A stretch of 64,000 nucleotides of DNA from Borrelia anserina Es (lineage in GTDB: Bacteria > Spirochaetota > Spirochaetia > Borreliales > Borreliaceae), in contig NZ_CP013704.1 of assembly GCF_001936255.1 (NCBI RefSeq), forward strand, positions 744,001 through 808,000, in the 5' to 3' direction. Each line of letters starts with the position of its first letter. The first letter of the stretch is position 1. Below, piece by piece: positions 43,156-51,848 of the stretch. Both the position numbers and the translations under genes were made by a program. The notes below the pieces were generated by a model. It was not told the origin of the DNA, ran no database searches, and was given only the letters and a program-made list of their open reading frames with translations.

Positions 43156-44016
43156 TTATGATGAAATTAAAGGTTTCATGTGTTTTTTAAATTTTAAACT
43201 TATTGATGTTAGTATTATGTTGATACTGAGTAGTATGATTAGGGGATTTATCCATATCCAAAAGTATTCTTTTCCCATTTCCATGTACCCTAAAAGTTCT
43301 CCAAGACTTGGATAAGAGCTTTTGTCGTCTTGTTGTAAGAAATTTATTATTTCAAAAGTCGTTAGACTTTTAGAGATCTGTAGGGGAATTATTGATGAGA
43401 TTGATGAAAAGACTTCTGGAAAGATATGATATATTATTATCCTAAATTGACTTGCACCAATAATCTTGCTTGCTTTTATATAATCAAGGTTTTTGATTAG
43501 TAGTGTAGTATTTCTTGTTATGAACGAAAATGTAATCCATCCGTGTATTAAGGCTAAGGTGGATGCAACTGTCAATATATTATAGCTTTTTTGTTTTGAA
43601 AAGTAGTAATAAATTAGCATTAATATATAGGTAAATGGTATTGTTTGCAGTGATTCTATTAGTTTTGAGATTATCAAACAAATTTTAAGTTTTAAGCTTC
43701 CTATTATTATTCCTATAAATATTCCAATTATTGCGGAAATCGTTGCATAACTAAATGCAATTAAAATAGAATTTCTAGTAGCAAGTATTAGTCTTGCTAA
43801 TATATCTCTGCCTATTTTGTCTGTTCCTAGGGGATGTATTTTTGTTGGTGTTTGAGGTAATTTATTGATTGTCTGAATATATGTTTTATTTGGATCTTTT
43901 TTGTATATTGCTAATTTTGAACTTTCATTAATTAATTTAGGAGTTATTATTAAAAATAGAAAGAAAATTCCTAATAATATAAGATATATAGGACTTAATT
44001 TTTTAAGTTTATACAT
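43156..44016 (-). CDS. Peptide/nickel-type ABC transporter permease (OppC/DppC-like)
   Basis: The 286-residue inner-membrane permease has about six helices. The family features are the leader with TPTKIHPLGTDKIGRDILARLI (a DppC/OppC hallmark) and an EAA loop around KASKIIGASQFRIIIYHIFP that docks the ATPase. It overlaps the upstream OppB-like gene by one base (TAATG). No ATPase or binding-protein gene is nearby, so the pair must borrow subunits encoded elsewhere or be specialised. The substrate is unknown. Confidence 0.85.
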   Translation of the reverse strand: MYKLKKLSPIYLILLGIFFLFLIITPKLINESSKLAIYKKDPNKTYIQTINKLPQTPTKIHPLGTDKIGRDILARLILATRNSILIAFSYATISAIIGIFIGIIIGSLKLKICLIISKLIESLQTIPFTYILMLIYYYFSKQKSYNILTVASTLALIHGWITFSFITRNTTLLIKNLDYIKASKIIGASQFRIIIYHIFPEVFSSISSIIPLQISKSLTTFEIINFLQQDDKSSYPSLGELLGYMEMGKEYFWIWINPLIILLSINIILTSISLKFKKHMKPLISS

Positions 44017-44963
44017 TATTCTAGCACGTCCTTATAAGGGTTAATCTTATATGTTAGGATATCTGTTATTAAATTTGGTATGAGCATAATAAAGACACCA
44101 ATGAAGAGTAAGTCTTTGTAAACAAAATAATCATTATTTTTAATTGCATTAATTGTTAGAGCGCCAATTCCATCAATTCCAAACATTTTCTCGATAAAAG
44201 CCGAACTAAAGAAGGCTGTTGCAAGGGTGGTTCTAAGATTGGTGATTAGTGGTACTATAGAAGGAATTAGTACATGAAGTGTTATTATTTTGAAATTTTT
44301 TATTCCCCTTGATTTTGCAGCTGTTATGTAAAATTCAGATAAATTTTCGTCTAGGGATTGTTTAAAAATAACAGCATTAAATATGAATGGTGAAAAAAAC
44401 CATGCAAATCCACCTATTATTAGATTTTTTGGGTTTATTTTTAGATAGTGGAGAAGTGCAATTGTTAGTATTACAATTAGATTTCTTGGTAGTGAGTATA
44501 AGAATAACATTATATATTCTAGAGTATTATTTAAGATTTTATTTTTGATAAATAAGGTCCAAATGATAATACAGAAAATGGCCATTGTATAGGAGAGTAT
44601 AATGCCTGGGATTGATATTGTTAATGTGTTTTTCATTTTGCTAAAAATTACGCTCATTGTTGATTTGCCTTTTGTGAGTGGGGAATCGTGAGGTGTTCCC
44701 CATATTAATCCTTTATACTTTGTTTTGTAAACTATGTATAGGCTACCTGAAATATGTTTGGCAAAATGATCTTTGTTGAGGGGTATATTTGGATCAAAGT
44801 CGTATACTAGCTTGTAGCTTTCAATGCTCTTGAGTATTCCAATATATTCTAAGTAATCCCTAAATATATTCTTTTGTATAAATGGTATATGTGCATTGCT
44901 ATTCGAAAACATATTTAGCAATGATATGCAAAAAAATGTTGATATAATAGCATTGAGCATCAT
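44016..44963 (-). CDS. Peptide-type ABC transporter permease (OppB/DppB-like)
   Basis: The 315-residue inner-membrane permease pairs with the OppC-like protein. It has a first membrane helix at about 3-18, a periplasmic loop of about 90 residues, then a five-helix core. The EAA loop (TAAKSRGIKNFKIITLHVLIP) and FFSSAFIEKMFGIDGIGALT are typical of DppB/OppB. The first loop is poorly conserved relative to the family. The start ATG at 44963 lies 25 bases after the FtsB-like gene, so the three genes form one minus-strand unit. Confidence 0.83.
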   Translation of the reverse strand: MMLNAIISTFFCISLLNMFSNSNAHIPFIQKNIFRDYLEYIGILKSIESYKLVYDFDPNIPLNKDHFAKHISGSLYIVYKTKYKGLIWGTPHDSPLTKGKSTMSVIFSKMKNTLTISIPGIILSYTMAIFCIIIWTLFIKNKILNNTLEYIMLFLYSLPRNLIVILTIALLHYLKINPKNLIIGGFAWFFSPFIFNAVIFKQSLDENLSEFYITAAKSRGIKNFKIITLHVLIPSIVPLITNLRTTLATAFFSSAFIEKMFGIDGIGALTINAIKNNDYFVYKDLLFIGVFIMLIPNLITDILTYKINPYKDVLE

Positions 44964-44988
44964 GTATAATATATTCTTTAAAATAAAG

Positions 44989-45441
44989 TTATCTGTAACC
45001 CTGACTCCTTTGATGAATATTTCTTATTTTATCAAAATAACTTAGTAAAAAATAAAAGATTAGCGAAATTAGTATTGATATTAAATAAAAATTTTTATCT
45101 ACGTTTTGATTTCCTGATATGTTTTTGATGCTTAAAACATTACCCTGATGGTAATTTTCTTCTTCATCAAAATTTTTTATGACTGTAGAATTTTTAGGGT
45201 AATATCCTAATTTACTTGCTTCTCTTAAAATTTCTGATTTGGATATTTGTAAGTTGATATACTTTGTTTTTAAGGTTTTTTGTATTGCTTTTAATTTTTT
45301 AATGTGATTTTTCATTAAGGTTAGATTACTATTTAATTTTTTGTAGTTAATAATTCCTGTTTCTCCGAAGATAGGAGTGATTATGAAATAAATTATTATT
45401 CCTGTATAGATAGATAACATAATCTTTTTTATTAAAAACAT
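44989..45441 (-). CDS. FtsB/DivIC-like protein with a second membrane segment
   Basis: The 150-residue protein has a membrane helix at about 7-25 and a coiled coil at about 35-67 rich in K and L. SKSEILREASKLGYYPKNSTVI (68-88) matches the FtsB/DivIC pattern, where the coiled coil is followed by xxAREKLGYVKPGE. A second hydrophobic helix at about 118-135 and a basic tail follow, which ordinary FtsB lacks. FtsB/DivIC bridges FtsL and FtsQ in the divisome. The call rests on this pattern and is moderate. Confidence 0.55.
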   Translation of the reverse strand: MFLIKKIMLSIYTGIIIYFIITPIFGETGIINYKKLNSNLTLMKNHIKKLKAIQKTLKTKYINLQISKSEILREASKLGYYPKNSTVIKNFDEEENYHQGNVLSIKNISGNQNVDKNFYLISILISLIFYFLLSYFDKIRNIHQRSQGYR

Positions 45442-45548
45442 ATTGCCTTGTAATTATATCTTAAATATATTATATTTACAAGTATATAGTCATTGACTGC
45501 AAGTGTTTATAACCTTTGTTTAAGTAAATTTGGAGAAGAAATTTTAAT

Positions 45549-47123
45549 ATGACAAATCATAAGAATTCTTTTTTTATTAAAGAAGGCCCTAAAGAAGTTA
45601 ATTTTGATATGAGTAGTGTGTTTTTAGATCACTTAGCTGATGGTGGTAAAACTGTTTCTCTACATTCTGAAGAGATTAAAGATCTTTTAGATGAGAAATT
45701 ATTGAGACTTGATGATTCTTTAAAGCAAAGACATAGTGAGTTAGTTGATTATTTAAGGAAGGTTGAGGGTCGTATCTCAAGGGTTGAAGACGAAATACTT
45801 GGACGTGGTGTAAACTCTCTTAAGGAACTTGATGGTCTTAATGTTAAAGTAATTAATCCAATGGGTTCTCAGAATGATCCTAATGTTAAAGATAATGATT
45901 TTGATGAATTGGTAAAAAAGGACAGTAATTTACCTAATGTTTCGCTTGACCAAGAAGAGTTAGATGCTTTGCTTGAAGGACTTAATGAAATTTCAAGGGA
46001 TGACAAAAAAGGTTTTAGTAGTAATTTGGAAAATGATTCAGATATAGATATCTCTTTTGAAACAACTTCTAAAAATGAGTTTAATAGTTTAGATGCTAAT
46101 AATAATTTATATTCAGGAGTAGAGAAGAATATACATGATGTTGTTGGTGAACCGTTTAACAAAGAAGGTAAAGTATCTTTAGGTGTTGATTCTACTATAT
46201 TTCAGGATAATGATTCGTTGGGTCAATCTCCTGATCTTGGTATGTCTAATGTTATTCATAGTGATGGTAATAAGCTTCAAGAAGATTTCATTACAAATTT
46301 AGGGGAAGATAATCAAGGTTTAATAGAGCCTACTGTTGATCAGAGTTTGATTAACTCTGATTCAGATATAAATGTTAATTCTCATTTAGATAATTTTATT
46401 TTTAATGAAGTTCTATCCGATGTAACAAACTTACAGGAAGGCAATAGTTCATCTTACAAGCAAGATAATTTTGATAAACACGATTTTTTAGATTATAGTT
46501 TATGCACAGTTAAATATTCGGACAAAAATTTAGAAGATTTAGATAGTAGGAAATTTGAGGAAGAAGAGGATAAAGAATTAAGTAATTTTAATGATATTAA
46601 TGCTTCTAAGATGGATGGTGTGGATGTAAATTTGAGTGATAATGCGTCTTTGCATAAAGGAAATGATGGTATTGATAGTGGTGTTCTCAAGCAGAAACAG
46701 GAAATTGATGATATTTCTTCTGGTTTAAAAAAGCTTGATAATTTTGAAGATGTATTAAAAGCGGATTTGAATTGTGTTGACTTACAAGATTGTATTCAAA
46801 ATTTTGAAGAGAAAAATCTTTATGATAATGAGGCGAGTGATTTGGAGGAGAAGGTGGATCAGTATGATTTAAAGGATCAAGATATTGGAGATAATAGTGC
46901 TTCTGATTTTAGTTTTGCTGATGTTGAGGCTATAATAAATAAGTTTGATGATAATGAATATTTAAGTAAGATTAAGTTAGGAGATAAAGAAAGAACTGTA
47001 TTAGTTAAGTTTATTAGTAGGTTAGAAAGCGATCTTGATTCTAGTCCCAAAGGCAATAGTTTTAAAATTAAAAAAGAGTATGAAATCTTGCAAAAAATCA
47101 AGCGTTTACTAATAAGAGAGTAG
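45549..47123 (+). CDS. Acidic, largely disordered protein of unknown function
   Basis: The 524-residue protein has no signal peptide or membrane segment. The N-terminus (residues 1-85) is helical with EIKDLLDEKLLRLDDSLKQR and a coiled coil VDYLRKVEGRISRVEDEIL. Residues 100-450 are very rich in D, E, N and S, and low in complexity. The C-terminus (about 455-524) again looks folded (FADVEAIINKFDDNEYL...IKKEYEILQKIKRLL). I recognise no domain. GGAG lies upstream of the ATG. A small membrane protein gene follows, so they may be cotranscribed. Confidence 0.75.
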   Translation: MTNHKNSFFIKEGPKEVNFDMSSVFLDHLADGGKTVSLHSEEIKDLLDEKLLRLDDSLKQRHSELVDYLRKVEGRISRVEDEILGRGVNSLKELDGLNVKVINPMGSQNDPNVKDNDFDELVKKDSNLPNVSLDQEELDALLEGLNEISRDDKKGFSSNLENDSDIDISFETTSKNEFNSLDANNNLYSGVEKNIHDVVGEPFNKEGKVSLGVDSTIFQDNDSLGQSPDLGMSNVIHSDGNKLQEDFITNLGEDNQGLIEPTVDQSLINSDSDINVNSHLDNFIFNEVLSDVTNLQEGNSSSYKQDNFDKHDFLDYSLCTVKYSDKNLEDLDSRKFEEEEDKELSNFNDINASKMDGVDVNLSDNASLHKGNDGIDSGVLKQKQEIDDISSGLKKLDNFEDVLKADLNCVDLQDCIQNFEEKNLYDNEASDLEEKVDQYDLKDQDIGDNSASDFSFADVEAIINKFDDNEYLSKIKLGDKERTVLVKFISRLESDLDSSPKGNSFKIKKEYEILQKIKRLLIRE

Positions 47124-47127
47124 GGTT

Positions 47128-47676
47128 ATTTATTTAATAAGATATTATTTTTTATTTTTCATTACTTCTTTTTTGTTTTTATTTTTAACTTTTTTTTATT
47201 TCATAAATAAATTTTTAAATCAAATTGATCTTGATATTAATGATTTAATAGACGATGTAAGGTCGTATAGTATAAATTTTTTTAAGGATTTGGATTTAGA
47301 GAATTATTTCAATAAAACTTTATTTGATAATGACTTGGTCAATTCTTATTATTTAATCTCATCAGTTAATGGAATGTTAGTTTATAAGGCAAAAGATGAT
47401 TCAATTTATAAACTGACTGATAAATTAGAACCGGCTTTTTTAAAGAGTAGTCTTTTTATAAAAAGAATTAAAGTTAATTTTGAATTAGATGATAATTTTA
47501 TTAGTTTAGTTGTATATTACAATATCCTGCCAAATAGCAGGATACTTTATATTTTATATTCTTACCTTTTTTTAATATCTCTTTCTTATTTTTGTTTTTC
47601 TATCTTTGTTTTGTATCGTCTATATCGAGATATTAATGATAGTGATCATAACGATTCATTGTTGTCTTTTGAATGA
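47128..47676 (+). CDS. Small protein with N- and C-terminal membrane helices; start uncertain
   Basis: The canonical reading begins at TTG 47173 (167 residues), but that codon has no Shine-Dalgarno and cuts into a hydrophobic run. The frame is open back to the previous stop. An ATT at 47128, 7 bases after GAGAG (47116-47120), would give an N-terminus with an early arginine followed by a full membrane helix. The middle (about 40-135) is a soluble, probably periplasmic domain. A second helix (ILYILYSYLFLISLSYFCF) and a short acidic tail end the protein. No family is recognised. It overlaps the convergent DUF4340 gene by 31 bases. Confidence 0.55.
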   Translation: MYLIRYYFLFFITSFLFLFLTFFYFINKFLNQIDLDINDLIDDVRSYSINFFKDLDLENYFNKTLFDNDLVNSYYLISSVNGMLVYKAKDDSIYKLTDKLEPAFLKSSLFIKRIKVNFELDDNFISLVVYYNILPNSRILYILYSYLFLISLSYFCFSIFVLYRLYRDINDSDHNDSLLSFE

Positions 47677-48644
47677 TCTTCATTAGAATCATTATCTTTT
47701 GTTGTTATTTTTTTGTTTAAATTGAATACATTGAAAAAAGCCCACTTATTGGTGATATAGTAATATATGTCATTATCCTTCTTCATTAGGATGTCTCTGT
47801 TTTTTTCATCTTTATTGAAATAAATGTCAATATTATTAACGCTTTTGTTATCCCATTGTATTTCAATATTGTATTGAAGTTTGTAATCGTTTATTTTGGT
47901 TTGATCTATTTCAAGTCCATCTGTTGTGAATTCTTGAATCATTTGTAGGAGCTTTTCATTGCGTAATGCTTCTTGATTAAAAAGGTAAAGACCATCTTTA
48001 ATAGATACATTATAATCGTTTTGTATTGCATCTTCTTCATCTTTTTTGGGTTTGTTGATTACTTTGAGAGATAAATTTTCTATTTTTGTGTTTTGTTCTT
48101 CAAAAAGTTTAGTATTTGCGAATGTATTGTAAGAGTTGCCTTTATATGATAAGAAGATGTTATTTGTTAGATATACATTAGCATCACTGCCCTTTATGTA
48201 GGATAATCTTGAATCTCCTTCTCCTGAATTTCCAATAAATATTTCTGTTAGCAAATTATTTTTATCGTCAAAGAATTTAAAATCTGGCTTTTTGTTGATA
48301 CCTAGTTCTTTATGTTTTTTTGGATCTCTACTTACAAGTTTATTTTTTTGAAGTGTTTTTAGGTCTTGAATCATAGAGTTAACTCTTTTTTCATCAATTG
48401 GAAGCTTTGTATCATTATATTTGAGTTCCCAACTTTTTCCTGATTTTATAATTGTTCCTTCATCTTCTGTCTCGATTTTAGCAGTTTGATTGAAGTCGAT
48501 TGTAAAGAATTTTTCTTCTAAAAGCCTTGCAACTTGATTTTGATTGGAAAATATTATTCCATACAAAAATGTAAATGTTAATATTACAATTATTATTATT
48601 TTGATGTTTTCTTTCATTCCTAGCAATATTTCTTTGTTTTTCAT
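47646..48644 (-). CDS. DUF4340-type periplasmic component of the Gld-like ABC system
   Basis: The 332-residue protein has one N-terminal membrane helix (about 14-32), and the remainder is periplasmic. It matches the DUF4340 style: LEEKFFTIDFNQTAKIE, then SWELKYNDTKLPIDEKRVNSMIQDLKTLQ. A repeat-like second half follows. Such proteins usually accompany GldF/GldG-type exporters, as here. AAGGAGAG precedes the ATG, and the gene lies 11 bases after the GldG-like stop. Confidence 0.78.
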   Translation of the reverse strand: MKNKEILLGMKENIKIIIIVILTFTFLYGIIFSNQNQVARLLEEKFFTIDFNQTAKIETEDEGTIIKSGKSWELKYNDTKLPIDEKRVNSMIQDLKTLQKNKLVSRDPKKHKELGINKKPDFKFFDDKNNLLTEIFIGNSGEGDSRLSYIKGSDANVYLTNNIFLSYKGNSYNTFANTKLFEEQNTKIENLSLKVINKPKKDEEDAIQNDYNVSIKDGLYLFNQEALRNEKLLQMIQEFTTDGLEIDQTKINDYKLQYNIEIQWDNKSVNNIDIYFNKDEKNRDILMKKDNDIYYYITNKWAFFNVFNLNKKITTKDNDSNEDHSKDNNESL

Positions 48645-48655
48645 AAACTCTCCTT

Positions 48656-50161
48656 TTAGTTGATTCTTCTTTTTTTGGTAAATCTGATAAGTCCAAATAT
48701 TATTATTGCTATAGGCAATATAATTAAATTGATGATTATTAATGAAAGTTTTGCATTTAACATTTCTTTTGATGAATTTATAAATTTCAGTTTTGAACGT
48801 ACTTCTCTTGATTTAATGCTAAAAAACGCTTCTTTTTGCATCAAGTAATCTGAAATTCTTCCGGCAAGTTCGAAGTTTGAAGGTGAACCATTATACATGT
48901 AATCACTAAATATCATGCTTGATCCTAGTAAGATTATTTTTGAATTTTCAGATTTTTTGTCCTTATATAAACTTTTAATTTGTCCTTCAACTAAAATCCC
49001 AAGAATTTTTTGCTTGTCTGCTATGTCAAAGGTTTTTGGAACGTTAAATGAATGCATAGCTATGCTTGCAACTTCTTCATCGTTAACTTGCCAAGATTCT
49101 TTGGAGCTTGAAAATAGTGGTGAATATTTGATATTACTATTATCTTTTTTTGCTTCTATAAGATCTAGTGAATTACTCCAAGGGAGTATAGCATCATAGA
49201 AATTTGTAAGTAAGGGATTATTAGGTTCTATGATGTTGCTTTTATCAATTAGAATCCATGGGTAGTAAGTTTGAAAATTCCCTCCTAAGAAAAGACTTGG
49301 TGCTCTTTTATCAAGTATAATGTTGTCGTTATATTTGATACCGTAGCTTTCAATTAGATTGAAAAGTTCAGATTTGATTGATGTTGTTGAATATGGACTT
49401 TGGGGATTGTAATCGATTTTACTTGTAGCAAGTAATGCTCTTCCATTATTGACAATGAACTCATCAATTTTTTGTGATTGCTTTTCATTTATTTCTTTAG
49501 CCCCAATTATAAATAATCCATTTATATCGTTTAATTGCTCATTGCTGAGATTTATTTCTTTAACTTCGGTTTTAAAAACTTTCTGCATTATTTCTGTGAA
49601 GTTTTTATGTTTTTCTTTTAATTTGGCGTCTCCAAATACAAGTCCTAGCACTTTTTTTGTATTATTTATTAACTTATCTAGGATGCTTGCAAGATCATAT
49701 TCTAAGTTGCTAATTTCTGTTACTATTGGTAGTACTTCACGTTTGCCTTCATAAGTTATTTCAATTCCTGAATATATTTTGAGTATTGAAAGTTGATTAA
49801 TATCTCTTAGATCGATTTGTTGGGAAGGAATTCCAATTTGCTCTAAAGGAGTAGTTAATTTGTCAGCATCTATTTCTCTATAAATTACTTTTCCGCTTGA
49901 GGAATCGGCAAAGCTTGTTAGAAAATTTTTTATTTGTTCTGGGAATGCAAAATAATTTCCAAGACTTGCAGAGTTATAATAAGTAATATATATATTTTCA
50001 TTTGCGTTTTTAAATAAATCTTTTGTGACTTTAGAAATTGTAAAAGCCTTATTTTTGGTTAAATCTATTTTAAAGACTAAAATAGATGTGTTACAAAATA
50101 GCAAAAATGCTATTGCAAGATTTAAAGCTAAATTTAGAATCTCTTTACTTTTGTTTTTCAT
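48656..50161 (-). CDS. GldG-like auxiliary protein of an ABC-2 exporter
   Basis: The 501-residue protein has a membrane helix at about 10-32, a large periplasmic region and a C-terminal helix near 470-492. The periplasmic part carries the ABC-type uncharacterised transport (GldG) domain. Typical features are KAFTISKVTKDLFKNANENI at the start, and LEYDLASILDKLINNTKKVLGLVFGD, GLFIIGAKEINEKQSQKID and GRALLATSKID further in. The start lies 7 bases after the permease gene. It probably works with the permease on the periplasmic face. Confidence 0.82.
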   Translation of the reverse strand: MKNKSKEILNLALNLAIAFLLFCNTSILVFKIDLTKNKAFTISKVTKDLFKNANENIYITYYNSASLGNYFAFPEQIKNFLTSFADSSSGKVIYREIDADKLTTPLEQIGIPSQQIDLRDINQLSILKIYSGIEITYEGKREVLPIVTEISNLEYDLASILDKLINNTKKVLGLVFGDAKLKEKHKNFTEIMQKVFKTEVKEINLSNEQLNDINGLFIIGAKEINEKQSQKIDEFIVNNGRALLATSKIDYNPQSPYSTTSIKSELFNLIESYGIKYNDNIILDKRAPSLFLGGNFQTYYPWILIDKSNIIEPNNPLLTNFYDAILPWSNSLDLIEAKKDNSNIKYSPLFSSSKESWQVNDEEVASIAMHSFNVPKTFDIADKQKILGILVEGQIKSLYKDKKSENSKIILLGSSMIFSDYMYNGSPSNFELAGRISDYLMQKEAFFSIKSREVRSKLKFINSSKEMLNAKLSLIIINLIILPIAIIIFGLIRFTKKRRIN

Positions 50162-50168
50162 AAAATAA

Positions 50169-50903
50169 TTATCTCCATTTTTTTAATCTTATGCTATATG
50201 AACTTAACATCAAAAATGTAACTGAAAATGTAATGAAGTAGATAAGATCTGCTAAGTTTAATATTCCCATGTTAAAGTAACTAAAATGGTTAGTAATTGA
50301 GATAAAGTTTAGTATTTGTCCAAATATATTGTCTTTTCCAAATATCATTACTAGCTTTCCTGAAAATACTATTATGATTAAAATAAATACACTTAATATG
50401 TAAGATACTATTTGACTTCTAGTAATAGATGATATAAATACTCCCATGCTAAGCACTGAGTAAGAATAAAGGAGTATTCCTAGATATTGAAGGAATATTA
50501 TGCCAAGGTCAAATTCACCCATAAAAGTTGCCATTATTGTTAGTGGTAGTGTGAGAGCGAAAAGTATTAATGTAAATATTTTAAGTGTAATAAATTTGCC
50601 GAGTACTATTTCCTGTGGGTTTATTGGTAGTGCATAAAGTAATTCAATACTTCCTGTTTTATACTCTTCTGAGAATATCCCCATACTAAGAGCCGGGAGC
50701 ACTAACATTAAGATAATAGGCATTGATGAAAAGTAAGACATTAATGAAGCATTATCTTTAATAAAAAATCCTGATAGGAAAATGAAAGAAAAATTTACAA
50801 ATATTAGGAAAAATAACATTGCAACATATGCAGTCAGTGTACCAAATAAGACTTTTAATTCTTTTTTTGACAAAGCCAACGATTGTTTTAAATCTATTTT
50901 CAT
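50169..50903 (-). CDS. ABC-2 type permease (GldF-like)
   Basis: The 244-residue protein has six membrane helices. It has the feature SMGIFSEEYKTGSIELLYALP and then PQEIVLGKF, which is the standard ABC-2 permease loop that couples to the ATPase. It shares its first base with the last base of the ATPase stop, so the two are translationally linked. GldF-type permeases are paired with a GldG-like protein, as found next. Confidence 0.87.
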   Translation of the reverse strand: MKIDLKQSLALSKKELKVLFGTLTAYVAMLFFLIFVNFSFIFLSGFFIKDNASLMSYFSSMPIILMLVLPALSMGIFSEEYKTGSIELLYALPINPQEIVLGKFITLKIFTLILFALTLPLTIMATFMGEFDLGIIFLQYLGILLYSYSVLSMGVFISSITRSQIVSYILSVFILIIIVFSGKLVMIFGKDNIFGQILNFISITNHFSYFNMGILNLADLIYFITFSVTFLMLSSYSIRLKKWR

Positions 50904-51826
50904 TATTTTTTCTCCTTTGTTAGTTTGCTAAATATTTTTTCTAAACTTTCATGTTTTGGAATCATTGCTTTTAGTATCATTCCTTTACTTACAATATAAT
51001 TAAAGAGCTCTTTTTCAGTTTTATCAGGTGCAAGCTTTAATGAAACATTTATTTCTTTATCATATTCTTCTATTTTAATTAAGGTAAATATATCATTTTT
51101 ACTTAAATGTTCTTTTGTTATTTCAGAATCTTTGTAAATAATGAGGTCTAACTCAGTTTCTTGAAGTCTATTTTTAATTATATTTTCCTTTGTATCATCA
51201 GCAATGATTTCTCCATTATTAATAATAATTATTCGCTTACAAATTGATTCAACTTCGCTTAAAATATGAGAAGAAAACAGTATTGTACTGCTTTTTGCAA
51301 GTTCTTTTAGAAACTCTTTAAATTCTATAATTTGATTTGGGTCAAGTCCATTTGTAGGTTCATCGAGTATTATGAGTTTGGGATTATTGATTAAAGCACC
51401 AGCTATTCCTACTCTTTGTTTAAACCCTTTTGATAGTGTAGATATTAGTTTATTTTTTACACTATCAAGCTTGAAAATACCTATTGCCTTGTCTATTTCT
51501 TTTTTTGGATTTTCAACTCTTTTTATTTCTGATATGAAATTTAAGTATTCCTTAACAGATAGTTCGGGATAAAGAGTCAGTTTTTCAGGTATATATCCTA
51601 CATTTTGCAATATTTCTTTTGGATTTTCTGTAATATCTTTTCCAAAGATTTTTACATTTCCTTTGTTAGGATAGTGAAATGATGTTAGAATTTTTATTAA
51701 TGTTGATTTTCCTGCTCCATTTGGGCCTAGTATTCCAAGTACCTCTTCTTCGTTAACTTTAAAGCTAACATTAAAGAGAGCTGTAAATGAACCATATGTT
51801 TTAGTAACATTTTTTACATTTATCAT
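50903..51826 (-). CDS. ABC transporter ATPase (GldA/CcmA type)
   Basis: The 307-residue ATPase energises the Gld-like exporter. Walker A GPNGAGKST is at 34-42, the Q-loop is in NVGYIPEKLTLYP, the signature is LSKGFKQRVG, Walker B is LIILDEPTNGLD, and the switch histidine is in LFSSHILSEVE. A C-terminal extension of about 90 residues follows the core, as in GldA-type ATPases. It is the first gene of the four-gene unit, with GGAGATAG just upstream of the ATG. An 11-bp inverted repeat lies within the gene. Confidence 0.92.
   Translation of the reverse strand: MINVKNVTKTYGSFTALFNVSFKVNEEEVLGILGPNGAGKSTLIKILTSFHYPNKGNVKIFGKDITENPKEILQNVGYIPEKLTLYPELSVKEYLNFISEIKRVENPKKEIDKAIGIFKLDSVKNKLISTLSKGFKQRVGIAGALINNPKLIILDEPTNGLDPNQIIEFKEFLKELAKSSTILFSSHILSEVESICKRIIIINNGEIIADDTKENIIKNRLQETELDLIIYKDSEITKEHLSKNDIFTLIKIEEYDKEINVSLKLAPDKTEKELFNYIVSKGMILKAMIPKHESLEKIFSKLTKEKK
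51430..51468 (-). repeat. 11-bp perfect inverted repeat inside the ABC ATPase gene
   Basis: TTGATAGTGTA (51430-51440) and TACACTATCAA (51458-51468) can pair around a 17-base loop in the mRNA, just upstream of the codons for the ABC signature. An overlapping palindrome TCAAGCTTGA lies at 51465-51474. It may be chance, since it encodes conserved residues. Confidence 0.6.
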
Positions 51827-51848
51827 GTTCTATCTCCTTAAATACTTA

